From Orbicella faveolata (taxonomy: Eukaryota; Cnidaria; Anthozoa; Scleractinia; Merulinidae), in NCBI RefSeq assembly GCF_002042975.1, contig NW_018150132.1:1242840-1306839 (forward strand): a stretch of DNA of 64,000 nucleotides, read 5' to 3'. This document shows positions 1 through 12,100 of this stretch, one piece after another. The translations under genes were made by a program, and so were the position numbers. Positions within the stretch are counted from its first letter, which is position 1. Each line of letters begins with the position of its first letter. Below the pieces are notes generated by a model. It saw nothing but the letters and a program-made list of their open reading frames with translations, had not been told where the DNA came from and searched no databases.

Positions 1-488
1 GGGGGGACAGTGGGGTAAGAGCTTCCCTCTTCACGTATCCTGTTCCCTGCTTCCCGTACATTTATCACCTGACTTATGCCATTTTCTGTCCTGCTTCCCT
101 TCCTTGTAAATTAGGAGACTCAAAATACATCCCAGTCAATTAGCTCCGCAATGAAAAATGTCATAACCTTTGACATAACTAATGTGAAAGGGTTCCTAAT
201 TTTACCAGAAGTAAGCCTCAATTTTTTAGCCCAACTGCAAATCTTCAATTGCTTGTTGGCTCAGAACTCTCAAAAGATGCTAAATGCAAATCAAATAACA
301 TTTTCAGTTCTTGTTTTTGAAAGTATTTTAATCTTAAAAATGAAAAAAAATCGTATTTTGCATTTCTTTACATTAACCCAGCTCAGAGTGCATGAAAGCC
401 ACTATTCATTTGCTGAGTGTACTAAATATTAAAAATTAATATATATAAGAATCAACTGCTATGTATCTCAAAAAAGAAAGTAACACAC

Positions 489-1559
489 CTAAATTCCTTT
501 TCTCATTCATGTTTCCAGAAGTAAAGAATTTCTGATCACCTAACCCTGCTTGCTGCATGGCAACAGATCCTTGTGGTTTAGCCATAGATTGTGTCTGAGG
601 TGTATAGACTGACTGGCTTCCACCCGAATTGGAAGGGCAAGGATTTTCTGCATAGGAAGTAAACACATCACTCCCACTATCGCTAAACTGATTGTTACTG
701 GATGTGCCTTGATCTGTGTAAAATCCAAATCTATGTGAACCAGCTTCCGAAATATAGGGATCACCGTAGGGCAGATCATAACTGAAGGAGTCCTGTACAC
801 TGGAAAATGGCTTGGAACCATATGCACTGTAAAGTCCTTTGCTACCATAAACATCTGATACATTCTTTGGCACATGTGGTGGATAGTTATACCCATTTGG
901 GTTCAAATTGGAATTGCTCTTCACTTTCTTGTCCACTTTCATATTTTGAGGTCCATTAACTGCTCTGTTGTCCAGAGAAAAATTATCACTGGAAGACCCT
1001 GGAAGAGCCCTGAAATGTCCGTAAGATGGAGGGTGTCTGTAGTTTAATTCCTCAAGGTCATAAAAGGAGCTATAGTCATTAGCCATGTTTCCTCTATGGG
1101 CATAGAAACTTTGCCCATCAAAAGTGGACATGGTATCTACAGGCTCTCTGTAGGGTGGTGGATGCCGATACTTATCCAAGGGGCTTGGCATAGTTTGCTC
1201 CACTTGTTCAGGATAAGGTGGTGGGTGTCGGTAACCAATTTTCTTCACCTCTGTGGGTGTCGGTTCTGTGGCACAACCCTGACAAGACTCATTCAATCGA
1301 AGCCTTTGAACTGCCTCTAGAATATCAGTCATATTATTGTGTCTGCTATTTTCATAGCTGGACTGCGAGACCCTATCACCAGCATCTGCCTCAAGATACT
1401 GATGTGCGCCATGTGTGCTGTTTGGATTACTGTCATGAGTAACCATTAAAATCCCGGCATTTTCAGTGTTAGGACAGTCCACAATGTACGTCTCAGAAAT
1501 TTCTGCCTCGGAAAGTACTGCTTGAATGCAAGGTGTAGATGTACATCTCTTCAAACGTT
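489..1559 (-). CDS. Exon of a multi-PPxY WW-domain ligand protein (partial gene)
   Basis: A long open exon on the minus strand, bounded by an acceptor (ttttcttag) at 1560-1562 and a possible donor (ag|gtgtgt) at 488. It encodes about 355 residues of low-complexity Ser/Asn/Tyr/Gly-rich protein. Three near-identical boxes read YRHPPPYPE, YRHPPPYRE and YRHPPSYGH, each a PPxY motif, the known ligand of WW domains in Hippo-pathway proteins such as YAP and KIBRA. A segment ILEAVQRLRLNES precedes them. Angiomotin carries a similar HPPEY box and PTPN14/21 carry PPPY boxes, so a junctional scaffold acting upstream of YAP is my guess, not a firm identification. If the donor is not used, the frame stays open to a stop at 436. 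The gene continues to the right (5' exons not found before 3155) and perhaps beyond the left edge. Confidence 0.6.
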
Positions 1560-3154
1560 CTAAGAAAATAATGACAATAAAATTGATCAAGTAATTATAT
1601 TACTATCAAAGACAATCAGAGATTGCAGCATTTTTTGAAAATTGATTGCCACACTCAAATTGAACTTTTCAGTGCCTTAAAAACTGATAATTGTTGAACT
1701 TACATGGACTGCTCCACAATTCATACAGTATCAATTCTTATCATATGACAATATTAAACATAACATTAATTGTAATTAACAAGCGATGAAGTTTCTCGCA
1801 TAATATCTGTGTAGGTTAATAATATCAAACACTTGTGTCAGTAAAACGTTTTTTACCATATAATTATCTTATGGAGGGGGAAGGGCAAGGAATTAAGGAG
1901 ACTGGATACACAATACTTCTGGAGTTCTGGAACATTTCGCTCTAAACAAACAAGTGAAATTTTTGAGGACCATCAAAAATTCCTGACAGATCGTACCCCT
2001 CAGAGTAACAGGATAACACTTGACAGCATGGTATGAAAGTTATTAAGTGCTGTGGTTTAAGAAAATTATCCCAAACCAAGAAAGATTGTTGAGTCAGCAC
2101 CAGTTAAAGATTAACTGACTTAAATTTGAAATGACTATTTTACAGTGTTTTCATGTTAATGCAATAATTTTTTGCGAAGCAGGTGTTATTTTAGAAAGAA
2201 ATACTATTCAAAGAATTCAATGTGTCCATCACAGCGTACATGTTATAAATCAATTCCTTTCAAAAATCCCATTATTTACAATGGGGCGCGCGAGGATTAA
2301 CGTGTCTAAATGTGGCGGAAAAAAAAAACAAGATTCCTGAATTGAAAAAAGGGCGCCACCTAAAATACCCATATATCAGCTTAAAAATCTAAATGGCTCA
2401 CTATCTTCTGAGGTAAACAAGGAAGGATCACCGCCATTTTCTTGAAACAACAATTTGGAGTATGCAATACACTTGAATCTGAATTGCCTCCGGTAAGTTT
2501 ACTTTTACATCGAGTTACAACTTACTTTACACACATGGTTGGAAACGTGCGAAAAAAAAAGGACGAAACAAAAATCTGCAGAGCCACTTGTGAATTATTC
2601 GCAACCTAAGAAGACGATCCCTCCCAATAACAAGGATAAACTTCTAGCAAACAAAATTACTGAAGAAAAGCGGATTTGGTTACGTACCCTCAAGAATCTC
2701 TGTCGAGTTCTCGCGTTTTCTGTATTTCCCCTGTAGCTTTTCTTTCAATCCCTTTCCTTTCTTCTTTAAGAAATACTTTCCGAGAAAAGGCATCCTCATT
2801 CTCGTCAGCTATCAACGAAAAGTCCGTTCCTTTGAACTATATAAACGTGTAAATTCCATTCCTTCCTAATAAACTCGTTATGTCCGAAATATTGTAAACA
2901 TGAAATGAATCTACTATGGCACTCGTGCGGTTGGAACTGGTAACGAACCAATCCGGTCATTAATCGATTCAGAAATTTAGTAGTCGTTGCACAATCGCCA
3001 CTAACTCGTTTCTCGAGAGTTCACGAAGTTGTATTGAATTGTCACGACGTAATGTTGCTATGGTCACACAAACCTTGATGGCGGTCGAATGAGTTGGAAC
3101 CCAAAGACCTGAAGGTTTTACCGCGTTTATTTCTTTCTCAAATCACTAAAAACC
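1560..3154. promoter_or_regulatory. Divergent intergenic region between the PPxY gene and the RSPH gene
   Basis: No convincing exon is visible here. It should contain the 5' end of the minus-strand PPxY gene and the promoter of the plus-strand radial spoke gene that starts at 3155. The opposed orientation makes a shared promoter plausible, but I recognise no TATA box or other defined element. Confidence 0.3.
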
Positions 3155-6100
3155 ATGGACAGCGCGAGTGAATCTAGCGGCAATGATTTAGACAGCGATT
3201 TTCAAAATGCAAAAGCATTTTTGCTGAAAACTAGTTTACATTCGAATCTAAATGTGTAAGTATGATTTTGGACCCCTTTTTCTTGAGACAAAGGTGATCT
3301 TTTCCTATGCACGTCGAGAACTTACTTACAAGCTTTCTGGGTCACAAACTCATATATTTTTCGGTCTTATTTTAGCTATGATCATCTTGCAAGTGTTATT
3401 AGAAAGGTCTTGGAAGAGAAACCGGAAAATGTAGCAGGCAAGTTGCTGTTTAGTACAAAATAAGCTTGTGTTAGATCGCGGGTATTTTGACAAAGTTGTG
3501 TCAGTCTTTTATGGCGGTCTAAAGTACTTGAGTGATTGTAGTAATTTAAAGTAAATTTTCGTTTATGCAGATTTGGTAGACGACCTTGTAAGGGATGAAA
3601 AGAGAGCCAAATTCCGCCCCAGTTTCGACACTATCCAGGTAATTTTAATGCATTTTGTCTTACCAATACTACTGTATTATTGGTAGCTGCTTCTGTTAGA
3701 TATTAAGCTTATTTATAAAATTTTGCATTGGTTGACCTGCATGATGACATGATGACCTGCACAGCTATACGTGTAACTCAATTTTTATTTACGGGACCCT
3801 TAGAGAAAAAGCCAACTTAATTTATCCTTCCAATTAAAACCCCTCAGTCAGGCAAGGTTTTTAAGAAGAGAAAAAATATGGATGAGATGTGGGGTTGGAG
3901 CTATTATTATGGCTAGCTCTGTTAGTGGGCAAGATGAACCAAATCCTGCAGTGTGATTGGCTACCCAAGTGGGCAAGGTGGGGCTATCTTGCCCACTCAG
4001 GACTACATGTACCTGCTGTGTCCTGCACGAAAATAGTGTTCTTTTTCCATATAATAAATCCTTTATTGACCATGCTTGTTTGGACAAGATGGCTAGGTAT
4101 TGGTCTTGTCCTTTGTTATGTGTTTATGGACGTTGACTCCGTCTTGGTCCATAAACATGCAAAAAAAAAAAGAACTTGGCGCAGCCATCTTGACCTCTTG
4201 CTTGGTCAATAATCCATATTTTTTATATGTTTATTATATTTATTATATGATGAATCAAAACCTGCACTGTGATTGGCTACCTGAGTGGGCAAGATGAAGC
4301 TCAATCCTGCGTGCCTGGGACTACCCGCCATGTCCTGCAAGAAAAATTTCCATGAAAGCTATATAATAAATCCTTTATTGACTGAGCTTGTTCGGTCAAG
4401 ATGGCTTGATATTTGCCTCATTCTTATTTTGCTGCCTCATGGACCTCAACTCCGTCTCAGTCCACAAACATGCAAAAAAAGAACTTGACCAATATCCAGC
4501 CATCTTGACCACACACTTGGTCAATAACCTACATGTATATCCATATATCTCTGATCCATACTGCCTTTTTTTCATTGATGAATGATGCTTATTTGGTACA
4601 CCCCAAGAGAAAAGGCTGACTCTAATCAGTCAAGATTCTGTATTTCATGCCCCGTGTTGGCACATTCTTTTTAAAACGGTGGGAAAAAAATGTAAAAATG
4701 ATTTAGCACTACATGAAGCTGTGCATTATACATGTAATCACATGATATTTTGATGTCTTTGATTTTAGAATGAAGAAGATGAATCTACAGAAGTATTACT
4801 GGCAAGATCCCAGTTGACTCTGTTTGAGGTGATTTATACTAATTAATTTATACTTCTTTATGGGAACTCACTTTGATAATCTTCATGCTGTTTTATAGCT
4901 AGTCAGCTGTTTCATAAGAATTTATAAAAACATGGGAGATTTTATAAAACTTAGTGGGATAAAAATAAATTTTGCTAACACACCTACTTTATAAAGTTTA
5001 CAAAGTTTCAAAAGGTGTGATAATTTGGAAAGAAATAAAATTAAATAAACATTTATATGAAAAGTTTTCAGTTCACAAGAAATTATATAAAATGTTGTCA
5101 ATCCTTAGTGTGCAAAAATCGAGACTGCAAAGTAACTTTGTGAAAATATCAAGACTGGAAGACCCATGGTTTTTGAAGGACCATTTGCCACCCCTACAAG
5201 TGCGTATTAAATATTACAATATTTAGGTTCTTTTTCTGTTAATTAACCTTGAAATTCTCAGTGTATAGCCTGACTGTCAAAAATTGCAACCCCTGGATAA
5301 GCAATACTTTGTGTACACAATTACATGTATTAGTATAGTGACAATGTAGTATATTGTTGTTTCTCCAGAGAAAACCTACCGACCAAGAATTGGAACCTAT
5401 GATCCGAGATCCAGAAATAGAAGAAGACCAGGAAGAAGCACCCCTACCAGATCTAATGGAACTCGCAAACTATTTTGAACAAGCTGGTGTTGGCATTGGC
5501 AGAGAAGAAACATTTAGAATATTTTTAGCTTTGAAGCTTTTGATTGACACACAGCCAATAAGGACGTGTAGATTTTGGGGTAGGAATAGTGAAGCCTAAT
5601 TTAAAATTTCTGCAATAAAATTAGATTATTCACATTTTTTAACTTTAGTCAGGAGTGTACGTAGCTTTAGACCTGGCTACATGTGTATGTGCCGCAGGCT
5701 GTGAAAGGTATGGTTTTCCAACAATCTAGTCTGGGATAGGTATAGAATGATATATAACAGACAGTTTTGGTCTAGAATAGGGACCGGTATAATTTACTGT
5801 AAAAGTTGCCAGTGTATAAATAATTTAGTTTAGAACAGGGTCTTTACCCGGGATTCTATAATGTAAATTGAAACTCCAAAGTGAGATGATAAGATATGTT
5901 GGAGTGGGTTTAGATAGTGTATGTTGGACTAATTTAGCGATAAAGTTTCTGCATTGAAAATAGCTGGTCTAGGATAGGGGTTTTTGGTGCCTAGTCTACA
6001 ATAGGGTTACAAAATCAAGCTGATCATGGTCTAGTATAGGGTAAGGTTTTCGGTATCTCAATGGCACACCCCTGCCCAATGATTTACAGAGTACCCCCGT

Positions 6101-9100
6101 CCCTTCCAGGGCCTGTACCTAAGAGTCTGTGCTCCTACTGATGTGCTAACAATTAACCCTACTGCACCTCTGATCGCCTAGTAGATATAGTTTGTCAGGC
6201 CTCAGGTAAGAAAAGGACTCATTCTAAGAAAGGGAAGCTTTTCTTAGCACTGCTTTAATTTACAATTTTGTTGCATCAAGGAAGCAAAATTCATTTTCAT
6301 TAATTAATTGGGTCAAATTTTCTTTTCAGGTAAAATGTTTGGAATCCATGCAAATTACATCATTGCTGAAGTGGAGTTTTTTGAAGGAGAAGATCCAGAA
6401 GAACCTCAAGATGATGAAAAACAACAAGAGGAAGAGGTATTATTTTATTGATTTACATTCTAAAGCTGATCAATCAGTAAATAGAAACAAGTTAGAAAAT
6501 TTCGAATATTTCAGCTACAGGCAGCCCGAATACAGCCCCCCCCTCCCACCAGACACACACACCCCGCCCCTCCAGCCTCTTGAAAGACACTGAGCAGACT
6601 GCATGAAGCACATCAATTGCATTTTTGTTACTTTTTGTTTTTTTTTCTTTAATTTAGATTATTGAAGCAAAAACAGACATCATCAAAGAAGGTTAGAAAT
6701 TACTTATAACAAATATGTAATTGAAAGTTATGAAGACTGTTTTTAATTATCAGAACTTAACGTTTTTATTAACAATAATATCATGTTTTTTCTAGTTCAG
6801 AGCCTTGCTTTGATCTATAATGGACGCATAATGTATAACAAACAAAAATTTTAACGAGCTCTATTCTTTGCAGGAGATTTTGATGTAGAAGAAGATGATA
6901 TCCCCCAAGCAGAGTTCAAAGCATCTCCAGTTATTCCTAAAGAAGATAGCAGAACGGGTTGTAACAAGAAAACATACTTTGTGTGCAATGAATGTGAGTT
7001 AATTCTCTTCTATTCCCAGTGATGTAGTGACTTTCATTGAACTGAGTTCCTGTTAGACATTTGAAACCCCCGGGATGGGGGTGGGGGGGGGGGAGGGGGA
7101 GGGGGGGGGGGGGGGGGGCGGATTGTGTGGCTAGTCACCCCCAATTTTGCAGAGGTCAAACGTACAAAATTTGAAAAAGTTTGTGAAAATTATGACAGAA
7201 ATAAAGGCAAACTCTCTGGACCGGTACCTCATCGTAATTTTTCCTTTGTGGCATTGCCAGTCTTTCTAGTCGAATGGTTTTCATTTAGGTTCCAATTCTC
7301 AAATTGCAACATTTTGGGAACATACCCCATTGATTCTGCACCCCAAGGTACCAGCCACCCCCCTTGAAAAATTCTGGATCGACCCCTCCTCAAAGTTCAC
7401 TGTCAGTTTAAGTGCCCACTATTAAAGGACTGTAACATCTTGATGACACTTCTTTGCAAATTTTCACCGGCAAATGAAGCTAGAAATGGTTCTGCCTCTG
7501 ACTCGTTACTACCTTCCACAAAATTAGATTACCATTGGAAACGATATTTAAACTGATTACAGCCAAATATAGGCCTTATTCTCGAGGTAAACCCTCTCAA
7601 GATCGACGGAAAGAAAAATGTGGATCGCCGAGCATCCAAGAGAGTAAATTGCAGGCGACGTTAGCGCAACCCGTGTGAAGCCCTATCCTTGCTTACATTT
7701 CTTCCTTAGCGCGTGCGCTTGCGGTGTACGCGATGTGACGTTGCGACACGAGTTTTGTGCATAGATTGTGGTGATTGATTACCTGTTTTGTCTGTAGTCT
7801 GTATACCTCCATGATGAACGTCTTTTGACTCAGTGCTTGAAGTACCTAAAGCAAGGAAAATATGAATCAAATAACAATCAGTGTGTAACATTGATTCTAT
7901 CAGAAATGAACCCCCCAAGTGAAAGACAATAGGTCATCTCCGAATTACCATTAGCCTCTTTCTCAAAGCGAGTCTTGGCGTCAACCCTATCATATGAAAA
8001 TGAGATACCATTCAGGTGCAAATTAAACTCATTTTCAAATGAATAGTTGTGCATGAGGCCTCGCTTTGATAGAGAGGCTTAAGGCAACTGAGAAATGGAC
8101 TATTTAAGGAGACTCAAATAAACTATCATGGACTCTGCGCATGCTGAATTTGGTATTCGCAGCAGCACCACAAATCTTGATCTTTCAGGTCAACTGACAA
8201 GATGTGACGGTTTTATCAATACTAGACATAGACAGTTTATTTTACTTGGACAGGACCCTTTCTGCAATGTAACGGTGCGTCCCATAGACTTAATAAGCAC
8301 AGTCTACAGGACGTACCAGCTAGTTTACAGGTGCGCCAAGAAAACAAAATAACAAAGTAAAAATGTATGCACAATTGGTTATAAATATTAAACTGAACTA
8401 CCTAAGAATATATTACTACTACAAAATATCTAAAAATGTATAAGATTATAAAAGCTGTAAAAAAGGTACATATTGAAATATATGTGTATAACTTAAAAAG
8501 CCAAAAGTACTTCAATATCACCAGCCTCCGTCGTGCAGCGAAAGCTCAAAATATAATGCGCTTGTTTAATTTTGACGTCATTTGCATCTGATTCAGATAA
8601 ACTCCCACAAAAATCGGGTGGGGGCGTACGGCCCGCTTCCCAAAAAACCTTCCCCTATTTAAGACCAAAATCTATGATTTCCCCTGCCCTATTTATAACC
8701 TGATCAAATATTCGTTACCCATTTTAAGACCTGACACCTGAATCAATACCCTGCAGTTCATATCTTTCTTATAATTAGTTCCCTAGTTCAGACCGATGTT
8801 AAAGGCATTGTGAAAGGTTTTTGTTCATGGTCTTGTCGATAATGATGAAACATGAAGAAGTTTCTCCAAAAAAAATGAATTCAAAACAAGAGTGCAAAAA
8901 CCATACGCTATTTGAGACAAAAATCGATACCCTATTTATGACCAAAACGGCTAAAAAGCCATACCCTTTGGGGCCGGACATACCTATATAGCTGCTATGA
9001 GGGAGTAGTCCGGCCCCCCGTTGGTTTTACACCGAGCATACGGTAAAGTTTTGTTGTTGGGCAAGATTTCATAGAGTACCATTACGAGAACATCTACAGC

Positions 9101-12100
9101 AATGCGAGAGGCACGTGAGAAAATTACAGCAATGTGAGCTAGAACTTTCTTACCTGAGGGAGTCTTGGTTGTACCTAAACAATAGTGAATTTAATAAGTC
9201 ATTTAGTTTCTGCACGGCTTATGGTTGGAATGCAAGGAGCTGCATTGTGTATCAATATGCCAGAGAGCACTTAACAGACATAAGAAAGGAGAGACCTTGT
9301 GAAGAACACACTTTTCGCACATCCGGGAATCTCTAAATATGGGTTTGACAAATAAGGGCATGTCACGCAACATGTCACACATCGGTTAGTTGTATTAAAA
9401 CGTGAACCAATATCTACCTCTCTAAATGAAGACTACAAACGCACCGTGAACACAAACCTAGCTAGCACTTTATTGGTTCAAAATATTTGTGGAATATCAC
9501 AGCATGTAGGGGAGATACTCCCTGAATTTGTACTTGGGAAAGTACCGCTGGATAGGAAACAGTTTTCTTGACTGACTAGGAGTTTAATTCCATAACTTGT
9601 ACTCTGTAAAGAGGGTATCAGGCTTTTGGAGTTTGTTCAAGAAACGTTACTCGGTGTCCGTAAGACATAATTGAGGTAACTATATGTTAAATTTCATACT
9701 CTTCCTAAAACATCCCAACAAAAGCTTCATTCGTGTTATCGACGAACTTTAATAGACTGCCGAAGACGAAAAAGGCTACAGCTTTGCAAGGTTCGTACAG
9801 CTAACGTAATCATACCTGTCTTGCCTGAGGCAGTCATCGTTGGACCTAAAGAAGTTAATAAAGATAAATTTTTCAGTTTCTGTACGGTTCATCTTGGAAT
9901 GAAATGCTTAAGCAAACAGAGAAAGTAACAGAATTCCAAAACCGATAGGACATACTGATCTAACAACACGCGGATCAATACCAGTAGAGTAGATTACAAG
10001 GTTACATTTTCCGTTTGCCGAAGTTTCTATTGAAGCTTTTGCTTTATTACCCGCTTACTCGCTCAAAGGACACTATTCGATCCATTACATCAAGTAGTAA
10101 CTATGGTTTGCTCAGATCAGTAAATACTGCTTTTTCCGATTGGAATGCCCTGCCTATGGACATAAACAAGCTTCGTTTTCAGATTCTTTCAGAATGTCGT
10201 TAATTGATAGGTTTAAACTTCAAAAGTGATTTTCCATTTTACTTCCTCTTTTTATTAGGACTTGGATTTGATTGTGATTAGTTTTTAATTTTGTACCCTA
10301 TTTTACCTTAGTTATTGGGGACTTCCCTGATAACCAGGCAGTGTGACAGGAGCTTCCTCTATGAAGATTACTATTTACTTGTAATACGTACAGAAGTAGA
10401 TAAAAGGGAGCTTAAGCAACGACGACGACGACGCCGAGGACGACGACTAGTAAAAAATGAATTTAAATTTTACAAACGAAATTCGCGATTGTCTAGATCT
10501 GTTCAGTACGTCAATGGCTCTCTGAAAACGTGCTTAAGTTAAATATGCAACGACGGCGTTCAATTCCAACTGGAAATACGAAAAATTAGCCGTCGTCGTC
10601 CACGTTCCGTAGACGACGTAGAACTTGGTCATTTCACGTTGTTGTTTTGCAGAGGACGGCAAAGAAATGTACAACGATTTATAACGTACGTGCACAGCTA
10701 TTGTTCAGCTCATTAAACCTTTTGTTTTGTGATGTTCACGTTGCCGTCGTCGTCGTGGTTTGCTTAAGCTCCCTAAAAACAAAACACGCACACACAAAAC
10801 AAAGAATGTTCGCTTTGCACACTTAAAACAGAGAATGGTTTTCTCAACAAAGTTTACAAACGTTAAAACAAAAACAAACAAACAAACTAGACAATCAACC
10901 AGCTTTACCTGTCTGGCTAGTAGGTTTTTCATATAACTTCCAATTCTCTGTTCTAGGCCAGTGAGTCTGCTTGCATACTACCGAATCTTTAGGAGTATCT
11001 CCTCTCTTTGGGAATTCCATGCACATGTCCTTGCCATAAAAAAACGGCGAGGTACACGTGTTAAAAAACTTGTAACAATTGTCTCTACAGAGAAACGCAG
11101 CGGTACTGTCTACACAGGCAGGCAAATTCTCTGCGCAAATGATTTCTTGTCGCGGTTTGCTGCAGTTGTCCTTGCTGGGGTCGAAGTCGATTTTTCTCTC
11201 AATCCAGGCTTGGTACTTTTTCTGTACTTCCTTGGAAACTACCGTTTTAGTATAGCCTACGATACCTTTGCAGGCTGGGATAACGATGTCCGAACAATTA
11301 TGTGCGTAGCCTGAAAGGTAATATACCGAAACACAGTTATATCAAAGATTGCACTGAGACAATAGTTGAAACCAGGGCCGGGCTCGGAAGCCGACTAACG
11401 CTAATCCGGGATTAAAAGTTAACCGAAGTATAATTTGTTCTTGTATAAATATATTTTGCCTTGCACACTGTCAGCGCACTATTGTTAAGGTGTACAATAT
11501 ATGTGTACACAGTAATAATGTAACGCCTTCGAGTGCATGCCAAATGATCAAAGATATCTCACGAGTCCCTTGTATTTTCTCGAAAATACAGAACGGCCGC
11601 AGCCAGGATGAACCATGATAAAATCTAAAAACATTCTAAAGATTTGAAGGAAAACGACCAATTTTTTAAGTTTANGGGGGGGGGGGAACTCCTATGTGAC
11701 AGGAACAGTGATGTGATGGAAAACTTGAAATGATTACTCTAAGTGAGCAATGTGGGTGTGACTCAAGGTTTATTTGACCTTTAAAAAAATGAAGCAGTCC
11801 ATAGACAAGTAATATTAAGCTAAGTAACTTTTATTAATGACATTGCCACATACTGAATGTATTCATCTGGGAGCAAAGAAATTTAAATGATTTCATTCCA
11901 TATCCATAAATTATACCAAGAACACAGTATGATGGCAAATTTTTTTGACATAATTTTTGGAAAATAATACTTTGACTTTAACTTTATTGAATTTGTTGCA
12001 TACTTACATATAGGAAACCAAAATGATAAAATAATACAAATAATGTTAGTAACAAATAAGTCATAGGCATCAGCAACTGGAGCAAAAAACGGGATGATAT

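Noticed and set aside
10961-11314. 117-codon plus-strand open frame in RSPH intron 8
   Set aside because: It overlaps the Frizzled-like exon on the other strand, which has ten ordered cysteines and splice sites; this frame has neither.
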